Assembly: GCA_000967895.1 (NCBI GenBank)
Contig: FO203512.1
Location: forward strand, 569,582 to 633,581
DNA from: Oleispira antarctica RB-8
GTDB lineage: Bacteria > Pseudomonadota > Gammaproteobacteria > Pseudomonadales > Oceanobacteraceae
Length of the DNA: 64,000 bases
Direction: 5' to 3'
Part shown: positions 38,722-50,785 of the stretch, one piece after another
Layout of the letters: each line of letters opens with the position of its first letter
Numbering within the stretch: position 1 is the stretch's first letter
Position numbers and translations under genes: made by a program
Notes under the pieces: generated by a model
Told to the model about the DNA's origin: nothing
The model's input: the letters and a program-made list of their open reading frames with translations, nothing else
Databases searched by the model: none

Positions 38722-38864
38722 CTCGCGCCCCGAAATTCCGTTCTCTACAATATTGGAAACCAGAGCGTTTCCCGTTGACCTAGAACAAAAGCAACGGCAG
38801 GTTGAATTAAATCGCTTGCGAGGTTCGGTGTTTAGATTCTTAAATCCACAACGGAGACATTGCG

Positions 38865-39176
38865 ATGTACGCAGTTGTTGTTACAGGCGGTAAACAGTAC
38901 CGTGTTGAAGAAGGTCAAACTCTTAAAGTTGAAAAACTTGAAGTAGCTACTGGCGGCGCAGTAGAGATCGAACGAATTTTGCTAATCGGCAATGGCGACG
39001 ATGTTAAAATCGGTCAGCCTCTTGTTGAAGGCGCTAAAGTAACAGCTGAAGTTGTTGCTCATGGCCGTCATAAGAAAGTTAAAATTATAAAGTTCAAGCG
39101 TCGTAAGCACCACATGAAGCAAATGGGCCACCGTCAGTGGTTCACTGAAATCAAAATTACCAGCATCGCTGTTTAA
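38865..39176 (+). CDS. rplU: 50S ribosomal protein L21
   Basis: 103 residues, the standard length. Starts [20 protein letters not shown] and ends with the [13 protein letters not shown]-type basic tail that contacts 23S rRNA. First gene of rplU-rpmA, with GGAGAC upstream of the ATG. Confidence 0.98.
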   Translation: MYAVVVTGGKQYRVEEGQTLKVEKLEVATGGAVEIERILLIGNGDDVKIGQPLVEGAKVTAEVVAHGRHKKVKIIKFKRRKHHMKQMGHRQWFTEIKITSIAV

Positions 39177-39257
39177 TTCTGACTTTATAACTAATATTAA
39201 TTACGGCGAACTTGGCGGCAGTGATGCACCAAGGGAACCAAATTTGGAGGCTAGAGC

Positions 39258-39518
39258 ATGGCTCACAAAAAAGCTGGTGGTAGTACTAATAACGGTCGCG
39301 ATAGCGAAGCTAAACGCTTAGGCGTCAAAATGTTCGGCGGCCAACAGGCAATCGCAGGTAACATCTTGATTCGTCAGCGTGGCACTAAGTTTCACCCTGG
39401 AACTAACGTTCGTATGGGTCGTGACCACACTTTGTTCGCTACTGAAGCGGGCGAAGTTAAGTTTGAAGTAAAAGGACCACGTAACCGTAAGACTATCAGC
39501 ATCATCGCTGCTAGCTAA
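39258..39518 (+). CDS. rpmA: 50S ribosomal protein L27
   Basis: 86 residues. Starts [20 protein letters not shown]; the N-terminal tail reaches the peptidyl-transferase centre. Second gene after rplU (81-bp gap), with TTGGAGG before the ATG. The transcript likely ends at the hairpin at 39545. Confidence 0.98.
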   Translation: MAHKKAGGSTNNGRDSEAKRLGVKMFGGQQAIAGNILIRQRGTKFHPGTNVRMGRDHTLFATEAGEVKFEVKGPRNRKTISIIAAS

Positions 39519-39544
39519 TTTTACCGTTAAGTGTGTTACCGAAG

Positions 39545-39571
39545 ACGCCCTGGCCATGCTGGGGCGTTTTT
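39545..39571 (+). terminator. Rho-independent terminator after rpmA
   Basis: ACGCCC / GGGCGT stem extended by wobble pairs, followed by TTTTT, 26 bp after the rpmA stop. Confidence 0.75.
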
Positions 39572-39676
39572 GTTTTAGAAAATTGTTTTTAATAATTTAT
39601 AGTGCCTTTCAGGGTACGAGAAGTTGAGTTAATTTGCGCATCGAAAGAGCGACAATAAACTCGGCTTCGGTTGTAG

Positions 39677-40912
<1,236 letters not shown>

Positions 40913-40968
40913 TCGTTTATAATAGCGACCTATGAACCGCGCCTATAAATATACATGAGCATGAGAGC

Positions 40969-42989
<2,021 letters not shown>

Positions 42990-43015
42990 ATTCTAAACTA
43001 GAATCTGTTAGCGCG

Positions 43016-43051
43016 AAAAAAGCCCAATCATTAATATGATTGGGCTTTTTT
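43016..43051. terminator. Strong bidirectional terminator
   Basis: Perfect 16-bp stem AAAAAAGCCCAATCAT / ATGATTGGGCTTTTTT with a TAAT loop, between the convergent kdsA and the RND pump gene. It serves both strands. Confidence 0.93.
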
Positions 43052-43055
43052 GGTT

Positions 43056-46000
43056 TTAGCGATTAGTAAAACGAGAATGCACCCACTGATACAGTGTTGG
43101 CAGAACGATGAGCGTTAGCAGCGTTGAAGAAATAATTCCGCCAATCACTACCGTCGCGAGTGGTCGTTGAACTTCTGCCCCCGTGCCAGTATTAAACGCC
43201 ATCGGCACAAAGCCTAAACTTGCCACTAAAGCTGTCATCAATACCGGACGTAAGCGCTGACTTGCACCTTGCCAGACGGCTTGAGCAAGCTCTAAGCCGC
43301 TTTCACGCAGCTCTTTGATAAACGACAGCATCACTACGCCGTTTAATACCGCAACCCCTGACAGAGCGATAAAGCCAACGCCTGCAGAAATTGATAATGG
43401 CATATCTCTTAACGTTAGTGCGATGATACCGCCAGTGAGTGCGAGTGGCACGCCGGTGAAAATAATCAGCGTATCGCGCATTGAACTAAAGGCGCTATAG
43501 AGCAAGCCTAAAATAAGTAACAGAGTAATGGGTACTACAATACTTAAACGCTGGCTGGCAGATTCTAACTGTTCAAACGTACCGCCGTATTCTAGCCAAT
43601 AGCCTGCGGGCAACTTAAGTTCGTTGCGCATTAGCTCTTGAGTCTCGGCAATAAAAGAGCCTAGATCACGGTCTTCCACATTGGCGCTAACGACTATGTT
43701 GCGTTTGCCGCTGCGGCGATTGATTTGGTTAGGCCCTTGGATTTCTACTATGTCGGCGATTTCACCGAGCGGTACATAATCTAATTCTGATTTTTCATCA
43801 TCAGGGCTTCTTGGGTAAGGAATAGCGACGGGAATTTGTGCCAATGCTTTAGGGTCTTTGCTTAAGCTTTCATCCATGCGCACCAATAATTTAAAGCGAC
43901 GATCACCTTCGTAAATTAAACCGGTTTCAATACCACTCACGGCAGAGCGTAAAGTCTCTTGCACATCAGCAACGGATAATCCTAGCAAGGCTAAGTGATC
44001 TCTTTGAGGAATAACGGAGATCATCGGCAAACCCTTCGCTTGTTCCATACGCACGTCTTGGCCACCAGAAACTTGCGCTAATAGTTGCGATACTTGACCA
44101 CCAATTTTAGCCAAAGTATCTAGATCGTCACCATAAATTCTTAAAGCCACATCAGCGCGGACACCGGAAATGAGTTCGTTAAAACGCATTTCAATCGGCT
44201 GTGTTAGCTCGTAGTTATTACCAGGAATTTCTTCAATAGCATGACGAATCTCATCCACCAACTGTTGTTTTTCTTTCTCAGGGTTAGGCCAATCTGCTAT
44301 TGGTTTTAATATCAAAAAAGTATCAGCAACATTGGGTGGCATCGGGTCGGTAGCTATTTCTGCGGTGCCGATTTTAGAAAAAACGTGTTTCACTTCTGGA
44401 AATTCCATAATGCGTTTTTCTAATAATAATTGCATTGCCGTCGCTTGCTCTATGCCCGTGCCCGGAATGCGCATGGCGTGTAACGCAATATCATGTTCAT
44501 CTAATTGCGGTAAGAACTCACTGCCCAGTCTTGTTGATTGATAAGCCGTTGCCGAGAGCAAAATAATCGCCGCGATAAAAACAATCGGACTGTTATTTAA
44601 TGCGGTTTTTAGTAGCGGCTGATAAAGACGACGGGCTTTGGCCATAACGAAGTTTTCTTCTTCACTGACCTTGCCTTTCACTAAAATGGCGACAGCGGCA
44701 GGAACAAAGGTGATGGAGAAAATTAATGCACCGAACAAGGCCGCCACAACGGTGAATGCCATTGGATGAAACATTTTTCCTTCAACCCCTGCAAGGGCGA
44801 AAATGGGTAAGTACACCAGCATGATAATTAACATGCCAAAAACGGCTGGGCGGAAAACTTCCTTGGTACTGGCAGTGACTTCTAATAAACGTTCTTGCAC
44901 TGTTAATAAACGGCCGTATTTTTTCTGCGCTAAGCCTAAACGGCGCAATGCGTTTTCGACCACGATGACGGCACCATCGACTATGATGCCAAAATCAATT
45001 GCGCCCAAACTCATCAGGTTGCCAGAGACACGATTCATCGCCATGCCGGTAATCGCAAATAACATGCTTAAAGGAATAACCAGTGCCACGATCAACGCCG
45101 CACGAATATTGCCTAATAGCGCAAACAAAACGGCGATCACCAATACTGCACCTTCGAATAAATTGGTGCGCACGGTGTCGATGGTTTTATCGACTAAGGT
45201 CGTGCGATCATAAACAGGAACGGCTTGAATACCGGGGGGTAAGAAATCGTTAATTTCGATCAGTTTTTTTGCCACGGCTTTTGAAACCGTGCGGCTATTT
45301 TCACCGAGTAACATAAACGCCGTACCCAGTACTGTTTCTTCACTATTAAACGTAGCTGAACCTGTTCTGAGTTCTTTACCGTATTTCACTTCGGCTAAAT
45401 CCTTAATGCGCACAGGGGCATCGTCGCGACGAGTGACCACCAGTTGAGCAATCTCTTCTAGGTTATTCAACTGGCCCGGTGAACGGATTAACCATTGCTC
45501 GCCGTTGCGTTCGATATAACCTGCGCCAGAATTTTGGTTATTATTTTTTAGAGTTTCTACTAGCTCATTCATGGTGACTTTATAAGCTAAAAGTTTTCCC
45601 GGAATGGGCGCTACTTGATATTCCCGTGCATAACCGCCCATGCTATTAATTTCTGTAATACCTGGGACTTTGACTAGTTGCGGGCGAATGATCCAGTCTT
45701 GGATGGTTCTTAAATCTTCCGCGCTATAAGGGTTACCTGCATCGGTCACCGCATCCACTTCAGCTTGTACTGCGTAGGTAAAAATTTCACCGAGACCGCT
45801 AGCGACAGGGCCAAGTTTAGGTTCGATCCCCGCAGGCAATTCACTTTGAATACCTTGTAGGCGTTCGCTGATTTGCTGGCGAGCCCAATAAATATCAGTA
45901 CCTTCTTCAAAAATCACCGTGACTTGTGATAATCCATAGCGCGACAGTGAGCGGGTATAATCCAGTTTTGGAATTCCTGCCATAGCATTTTCTACCGTAT

Positions 46001-46202
46001 AGCTAATGCGTTGCTCAGCTTCTAAGGGAGAGTAGCCCGGCGCGGAGCTGTTAATTTGCACTTGTATATTGGTGATGTCGGGCACGGCATCAATCGGTAA
46101 CTGGGTGGTTTTATAGATACCCAGTGCGGCTAATAATAAGGTCAGCACCATTATTAGCCAGCGCCTTTCAATCGCGAAGGTGATTAAGTGATTAATGGTC
46201 AT
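43056..46202 (-). CDS. czcA: Heavy-metal efflux RND transporter, CzcA-like
   Basis: 1048 residues with twelve membrane helices and two large periplasmic loops. The TM4 proton-relay motif reads DFGIIVDGAVIVVEN, which fits the divalent-cation (Co/Zn/Cd, CzcA) subgroup rather than the monovalent Cu/Ag (CusA) subgroup. It starts at the ATG at 46202, 11 bp before the end of the adaptor gene, so translation is coupled. Last gene of the operon 48799-43056; the proton-driven pump exports metal through the CzcC channel. Confidence 0.9.
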   Translation of the reverse strand: MTINHLITFAIERRWLIMVLTLLLAALGIYKTTQLPIDAVPDITNIQVQINSSAPGYSPLEAEQRISYTVENAMAGIPKLDYTRSLSRYGLSQVTVIFEEGTDIYWARQQISERLQGIQSELPAGIEPKLGPVASGLGEIFTYAVQAEVDAVTDAGNPYSAEDLRTIQDWIIRPQLVKVPGITEINSMGGYAREYQVAPIPGKLLAYKVTMNELVETLKNNNQNSGAGYIERNGEQWLIRSPGQLNNLEEIAQLVVTRRDDAPVRIKDLAEVKYGKELRTGSATFNSEETVLGTAFMLLGENSRTVSKAVAKKLIEINDFLPPGIQAVPVYDRTTLVDKTIDTVRTNLFEGAVLVIAVLFALLGNIRAALIVALVIPLSMLFAITGMAMNRVSGNLMSLGAIDFGIIVDGAVIVVENALRRLGLAQKKYGRLLTVQERLLEVTASTKEVFRPAVFGMLIIMLVYLPIFALAGVEGKMFHPMAFTVVAALFGALIFSITFVPAAVAILVKGKVSEEENFVMAKARRLYQPLLKTALNNSPIVFIAAIILLSATAYQSTRLGSEFLPQLDEHDIALHAMRIPGTGIEQATAMQLLLEKRIMEFPEVKHVFSKIGTAEIATDPMPPNVADTFLILKPIADWPNPEKEKQQLVDEIRHAIEEIPGNNYELTQPIEMRFNELISGVRADVALRIYGDDLDTLAKIGGQVSQLLAQVSGGQDVRMEQAKGLPMISVIPQRDHLALLGLSVADVQETLRSAVSGIETGLIYEGDRRFKLLVRMDESLSKDPKALAQIPVAIPYPRSPDDEKSELDYVPLGEIADIVEIQGPNQINRRSGKRNIVVSANVEDRDLGSFIAETQELMRNELKLPAGYWLEYGGTFEQLESASQRLSIVVPITLLLILGLLYSAFSSMRDTLIIFTGVPLALTGGIIALTLRDMPLSISAGVGFIALSGVAVLNGVVMLSFIKELRESGLELAQAVWQGASQRLRPVLMTALVASLGFVPMAFNTGTGAEVQRPLATVVIGGIISSTLLTLIVLPTLYQWVHSRFTNR

Positions 46203-47127
46203 GGCTGGCACCACTTTTTAAAATATCGGCTTTTATTAGGAAGCTATTTTCGCTGACATAATTATCTCCAGCGCTTAAGCCAGAAAGTATTTCTGCCCAC
46301 TGACCATCTTTTTCACCGACTTCTACTGGCGTTGTTTCGAATTTATTGCCGTGGCGTTTGAAGACGACGGTTTGGTCTTCCATAGTTTGCAGGGCATCAA
46401 CTTTTACGGCAATGGGAATTGTGCGAGTCGATACTTCTACATCCGCTTTTATATGCATGCCAGGGCGCCAGTGACCTTGCTGATTATCAATAATTGCACG
46501 GGCACGAGCGATGTGGCCGCCACTCATTTGGGGTGCAATATAACTGATTTCGCCGATTGCATTTTCATGATCATGCAGGTCGTAAATTTTGGCGCGTTGG
46601 CCTTTTTTTAAACGCTCAATATTTTCTGGAAAGGCCGATAAGTTAACCCAAACTTTGGATAAATCACTCACCTGCAACATTTCTTCGGCATCGATACGGT
46701 TACCGGTATTGACCGAACGTGACGTTACTTCACCATTTGACGGGCTTTTGAGTGTATAGCTTTGCAGTGTTTGAATATTGCTTAAACGTGCCAGTATTTG
46801 GCCTTTTTTTACTTGATCACCGACTTGTACAAAGACTTTTTCAACCATACTCGGGAAAGTGGCATGTAGGCTGAAGACTTGATCTTGGACCGGAGAAATT
46901 ACCCCAAATAGGGTATCGATTTGAGCAAGGTTTTGTGAGCCTGCTGCTTCAGATTTAATACCGGAAACTTGAATGTAATAAGTCGATATTTCCGTGCTGT
47001 CGGCATGCTCTTCTTCGTGTTCATCATGGTCGTGATCATCGCTGGCAAATACGCTGCTGACAAAACTACTGGTTACAAGTGCCAGCATGATAAAAAATGG
47101 TGCGATTATTCTGGATAATAAATTCAT
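46192..47127 (-). CDS. czcB: RND efflux periplasmic adaptor, CzcB-like
   Basis: 311 residues from the ATG at 47127 after TAAGG. Signal peptide (about 1-28), then a His/Asp/Glu-rich stretch (DDHDHDEHEEEH) likely to bind metal, then a barrel-hairpin-lipoyl adaptor fold (GDQVKKGQILARLS lipoyl half, GNRIDAEEMLQVSD). A C-terminal SHDH is another potential ligand group. It overlaps czcA and starts 10 bp after czcC. Confidence 0.88.
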   Translation of the reverse strand: MNLLSRIIAPFFIMLALVTSSFVSSVFASDDHDHDEHEEEHADSTEISTYYIQVSGIKSEAAGSQNLAQIDTLFGVISPVQDQVFSLHATFPSMVEKVFVQVGDQVKKGQILARLSNIQTLQSYTLKSPSNGEVTSRSVNTGNRIDAEEMLQVSDLSKVWVNLSAFPENIERLKKGQRAKIYDLHDHENAIGEISYIAPQMSGGHIARARAIIDNQQGHWRPGMHIKADVEVSTRTIPIAVKVDALQTMEDQTVVFKRHGNKFETTPVEVGEKDGQWAEILSGLSAGDNYVSENSFLIKADILKSGASHDH

Positions 47128-47137
47128 TATAAAAACC

Positions 47138-48394
47138 TTATTGAGTACTAACAATTGACTGGCCTAAAATACGTTCCAGTTCTAATACATGGTTGAAAAT
47201 ACGGACTTGGCTATTGATTAAGTCCTGTTCTAAATTAAAGACTTTGTTCTGTGCATCGACCCATTGCAGAACACTGTATTGGCCTTGGCGATAAGCTTTT
47301 TGGGTTGTGCCAAGCAGCTCGCTGGCGAGAGGTAATAAGTCGTTATTAATACGCTGTGCTAGCTGTTGCTCTTTTTTTAAGCGGGTTTGGATACGCGTTA
47401 GTTCAATGCTTAATTGCTGGCGTTTTAATTCCAGCTGTTCGTAACTTAAGGCTTGTTGAGCTTGAGCGCTGGCGATACGCCCACGATTAGGGTTGTTGAA
47501 ACTAAGTGGCATTGAGGCGGTTAATACTAAGCTTTGATCGTCGCTGGTATCGTTATGACGCAAGCCTAAACCGAGCTTTAAATCTGCGCTGCCATTAGCT
47601 TGGCTTAACGAAACACGGCTATCGGCTAAGCGCGAAAGAGCGACCTGATAACGATAGTCTGGCAGCTGATTGATGCCTTGGCTGATGAGGGTCGTTAATG
47701 TTTTATCATCGGGCAGTTGCGGTAATTTGGCGAGGTTTCCCAATAATTGGCTGGTATTATTTTGACCTAACCACATTGCGCTAAGAGCATCTCGTTGCAA
47801 TGTAATACCGAACTCTAGCTGCTCCAATGTATTGTTAGAGCGCGCTAATCCCAATGCCATCGTCGCGACATCGGCTTGGGCAACGGAACCTGCTTGTGCT
47901 CTTTTATTGATGATTTTTAGTGCGCGTTTTTCTTGCCCTAGGCGCGTTATTAAAAGCGTCTTCTGTTTTTGCAAAGCCAATAATTGATAATAACGACGAC
48001 TGGTTTCTGCCAGTACATCCAGCTTGGCTATTTCAAATTCGGCTTGCAGTTGTGCTTGCTTAGCGTTGGTAAAGCCGACTCTGGCTTGGCGTTTATTGCC
48101 TAGTTCAAAGTTCTGACTTAACGTAAGAGTGGCCTCATCTGAACTCAATTCAATTTCTGCTCTAGGTATTGGATTGAGATCAGCTTGGACAGCTTCACCG
48201 TCTAACTGACGCACATAATAAGGGTATGCTTTCAATTGAGGGTTTTGTTGCAGTGTTAGTTGCAGTGCATATTTTAGCGACAGGCTGCCAGGTAAATTAC
48301 TGCCAGATAAAGTACTGTCAGCTAAGCTATAGGCAGGCAAGCTGCACACCAGCATTAGCATACCCAAGCGGGCACGCATTCGATGTTTATTCAT
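47138..48394 (-). CDS. czcC: TolC-family outer membrane efflux protein, CzcC-like
   Basis: 418 residues from the ATG at 48394 preceded by GTGGGAT. Signal peptide (about 1-25), then the two-fold helical-hairpin repeat of outer membrane efflux proteins, with LEYGQYSVLQWVDAQNKVF-like C-terminal segments (cited by YSVLQWVDAQNKVF). Outer-membrane channel of the pump; directly upstream of czcB. Confidence 0.88.
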   Translation of the reverse strand: MNKHRMRARLGMLMLVCSLPAYSLADSTLSGSNLPGSLSLKYALQLTLQQNPQLKAYPYYVRQLDGEAVQADLNPIPRAEIELSSDEATLTLSQNFELGNKRQARVGFTNAKQAQLQAEFEIAKLDVLAETSRRYYQLLALQKQKTLLITRLGQEKRALKIINKRAQAGSVAQADVATMALGLARSNNTLEQLEFGITLQRDALSAMWLGQNNTSQLLGNLAKLPQLPDDKTLTTLISQGINQLPDYRYQVALSRLADSRVSLSQANGSADLKLGLGLRHNDTSDDQSLVLTASMPLSFNNPNRGRIASAQAQQALSYEQLELKRQQLSIELTRIQTRLKKEQQLAQRINNDLLPLASELLGTTQKAYRQGQYSVLQWVDAQNKVFNLEQDLINSQVRIFNHVLELERILGQSIVSTQ

Positions 48395-48457
48395 AAATAT
48401 CCCACATAGCATCATGCTATGAAAAAATGATTATTAGATGGATTTAATAATAAGTAT

Positions 48458-48799
48458 TTATGAACGGGTGGTAGGAGGCGGAATCGGCGGGCTATAGGTG
48501 CGTGTACGATAATGTGGAATAGTGCTGATTATGTTTAAGCTCGCTTTAAGGCAATCGCTGCCAGAATACTGAGTGGTTAAATCGCTTAATACATGAAAAT
48601 GTGTTTCTTCAATTTCTGGCGCGGATTCGTCCAGCTCACTGCCAAAGTCAAACAGCGTTTTTAGATCGGAAACAATGTGCAGGTGAGGGGTTTCTAAACC
48701 ACGGTGTTCGTTGGCAATTAGATGCACTGAAGCCCATACGCTATTGATGAGCGTATTCGTGATAATAATAAGTAGCGCCAAAAGGTGCTTTATTTTCAC
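48458..48799 (-). CDS. Small exported His-containing protein of the metal-efflux operon
   Basis: 113 residues. Signal peptide about 1-23. Two copies of a short motif, HLHIVSDL (39-46) and HFHVLSDL (67-74), give paired HxH ligands 28 residues apart; more His at 26, 32 and 96 and Asp/Glu between. The Pro-rich tail is SPPIPPPT. It lies 63 bp upstream of czcC on the same strand, so it probably belongs to the operon. I infer a periplasmic metal-binding or sensing accessory; I do not recognise the family. Confidence 0.7.
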   Translation of the reverse strand: MKIKHLLALLIIITNTLINSVWASVHLIANEHRGLETPHLHIVSDLKTLFDFGSELDESAPEIEETHFHVLSDLTTQYSGSDCLKASLNIISTIPHYRTRTYSPPIPPPTTRS

Positions 48800-48965
48800 A
48801 GAGTGAACCTAGTAAGGAGAAATATGAGCCTGCATTAATCCATATTTTATGAGGCTGAGCAAGTAAGGCTTTGCAAAGATTGAAATGTATTGTTGGCTTA
48901 GGATTAATACCTATTGTGATAAACTCCTGCTCAATATTGATGTAGGTACTGTAGGAAGATGGATT

Positions 48966-49400
48966 ATGTGGAATGAACTAGCAGGCGGTGCCTTAATTGG
49001 TATTGCAGCGGCAATCTTGTGGCTGGGCATTGGTCGTATCGGCGGTATTTCAGGTGTGGTGGCTAATCTGTTTTTATTACGTCAAGGTCACCGCTCTTGG
49101 AGTCTTTATTTTTTCATTGGTTTATTAGTGGCTTACCCTTTGTATGTCTATTTTGTCGGCACTCCTGATATGCAGATGACGAGTAATAAAATGATTCTTG
49201 CGGTAGCCGGTATTCTGGTGGGAATGGGCACTTATATTGGTAACGGTTGTACATCGGGTCACGGGGTTTGTGGCAATGGCCGTTTGTCGGTGCGCTCTAT
49301 GGTGGCGACCTGCACTTTTATGGCTTTTGGTATGCTGACGGTTTTGATTATGAATAACATAACGCCTAGCTTTGCCAATACACTGGGGAGTATAAAATGA
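48966..49400 (+). CDS. YeeE/YedE family membrane protein, N-terminal half
   Basis: 144 residues with about four membrane helices. GNGCTSGHGVCGNGRLS is the Cys signature of YeeE (TsuA) type thiosulfate/sulfur-compound transporters. Start at 48966 after AGGAAGA; an earlier in-frame start at 48885 lacks a ribosome-binding site. Its stop overlaps the next ATG (ATGA). Together with 49397-49828 it forms a split YeeE-type pair. Confidence 0.88.
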   Translation: MWNELAGGALIGIAAAILWLGIGRIGGISGVVANLFLLRQGHRSWSLYFFIGLLVAYPLYVYFVGTPDMQMTSNKMILAVAGILVGMGTYIGNGCTSGHGVCGNGRLSVRSMVATCTFMAFGMLTVLIMNNITPSFANTLGSIK

Positions 49401-49828
49401 ATCATAAAATAATGAAGCGGATTACTCCGCTCGCGGCTGGCATTATATTCGGTTTGGGTCTATTGCTTTCGGGTATGACTAACCCTATGAAGGTTCGTGG
49501 ATTTCTTGATATTTTCGGTGAATGGCAGCCAGCTTTGATGGCGGTGATGGTTGCTGCTATTATTATTTTTGCTGTTGCTTATGCTTTGTCGAATAAGATG
49601 AAACAGCCTTTGTTTCATGGGATTTTTCATCGTCCAAGTCTTACTCAAATAGATGCGCGCCTTATTACTGGAGCGGCTCTTTTTGGTATTGGTTGGGGAA
49701 TGGTTGGGCTTTGTCCTGGCCCTGCATTATTGAATATTATGACAGGGCAGGAAGATATTTTGATCTTTATATTGGCTTTGCTGGCGGGTAATCGCATTGC
49801 GCATTTTTCGGTTGGGCCAGCAAAATAG
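49397..49828 (+). CDS. YeeE/YedE family membrane protein, C-terminal half
   Basis: 143 residues, about four membrane helices. GWGMVGLCPGPALLNI is the second YeeE signature Cys. Coupled to the preceding gene by a 4-bp overlap. The pair is expected to import thiosulfate or a related sulfur species; the partner sulfurtransferase or regulator is not visible nearby. Converges with the LysR gene after 6 bp. Confidence 0.87.
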   Translation: MNHKIMKRITPLAAGIIFGLGLLLSGMTNPMKVRGFLDIFGEWQPALMAVMVAAIIIFAVAYALSNKMKQPLFHGIFHRPSLTQIDARLITGAALFGIGWGMVGLCPGPALLNIMTGQEDILIFILALLAGNRIAHFSVGPAK

Positions 49829-49834
49829 CAGAAT

Positions 49835-50683
49835 TTAGAAAAAGTCTCTAAAAGCAGTCATGCTGGGTTTCAGGCTATCTTTACGCCAAATCATTGCAGT
49901 TGTGCTGCGGCGCCACTGCTTATCCAGAGAATGCTGCTGAATACTGTTGGCGAAAGGGTAATGGTCTAACAATACTTTCGGTACAATGCCTACCCCCATA
50001 CCAGCCGCTACACAGCTCAATAGGGTGTGGTAAGAGCTGATTTCAATGATGTGTGCTGCGATGCCCCCTTCTTTTGTCCAATCCCGCATGCGGCCTCTGT
50101 AAGCGCATAAATGGCTAAAGCTCAGTAGCGTCGGCTCGGGATCAAGATCTTCGGTGCTGTGGATTTTTTTATGTTTCAAATCTGAGACTAAAACCAACTC
50201 TTCTTCAAAAACATTACTGATTTCGAGTCGAGCATCTTTTCTGGGATCGGCCACGAGGGCGACATCAACTTCTCCGGCTAAAACCCTTTCGATCAGCTGC
50301 CCTGTTGGTCCTGTGACTATTTGTAGATTAACGTCTGGATATTCTTGATGGAAGTACATTAAGGGTTCGGTCAGTCTGGTTGCAGCAACGGCTTCCATTG
50401 CTCCGATGGTTAAGCGGCCTTTAGGCGTTGTTTGCTGCAGTTCGTTTATGGCTTGTTGAGACAATTTGATCATTTGTTTGGCATAAGGCAGTAACTGCTC
50501 GCCTGCGGGAGAAATGCGTAGGCGATTCTTTTCTCTTAAGAACAGCTGAGTATTCAGTTGTAGTTCTAACTTCTGAATACGCGCGGTGATATTGGATGGG
50601 ACTCTATTCAGTTTTTGCGCTGCCGCGGTAATGCCTCCGGATAGCACGACCTGTTGAAATACCTTTAAATCTGAAAGCTCCAT
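49835..50683 (-). CDS. LysR family transcriptional regulator
   Basis: 282 residues. Winged helix-turn-helix at 1-60 (LKVFQQVVLSGGITAAAQKL, then NRVPSNITARIQKLE), followed by a two-lobe effector domain (from about 88). Start at 50683 after GAGAT. Divergent from the DMT exporter gene across a spacer with a TGAATAA-N11-TTATTCA dyad, so it likely controls that gene and itself. The effector is unknown. Confidence 0.92.
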   Translation of the reverse strand: MELSDLKVFQQVVLSGGITAAAQKLNRVPSNITARIQKLELQLNTQLFLREKNRLRISPAGEQLLPYAKQMIKLSQQAINELQQTTPKGRLTIGAMEAVAATRLTEPLMYFHQEYPDVNLQIVTGPTGQLIERVLAGEVDVALVADPRKDARLEISNVFEEELVLVSDLKHKKIHSTEDLDPEPTLLSFSHLCAYRGRMRDWTKEGGIAAHIIEISSYHTLLSCVAAGMGVGIVPKVLLDHYPFANSIQQHSLDKQWRRSTTAMIWRKDSLKPSMTAFRDFF

Positions 50684-50704
50684 ATTTATCTCGATCATTA
50701 TTTG

Positions 50705-50729
50705 TGAATAACTCATTCATTATTATTCA
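50705..50729. promoter_or_regulatory. Candidate LysR-type operator
   Basis: Perfect dyad TGAATAA-N11-TTATTCA, matching the T-N11-A core of LysR-type recognition sites, in the spacer between the LysR gene and the exporter gene. Confidence 0.65.
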
Positions 50730-50785
50730 TTTTTAAAGAATGATAAAGGACGTTATTGTTAGGCTCTGTAGCAGAAGGGCTAAGT

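Larger units (their letters stand above)
38563..38864. other. Divergent ispB/rplU promoter region
   Basis: 302 bp without a gene. It holds the ispB promoter on the minus strand and a likely rplU promoter on the plus strand, then a roughly 140-base rplU leader (about 38725-38864) in which I see no clear attenuator. Confidence 0.6.
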
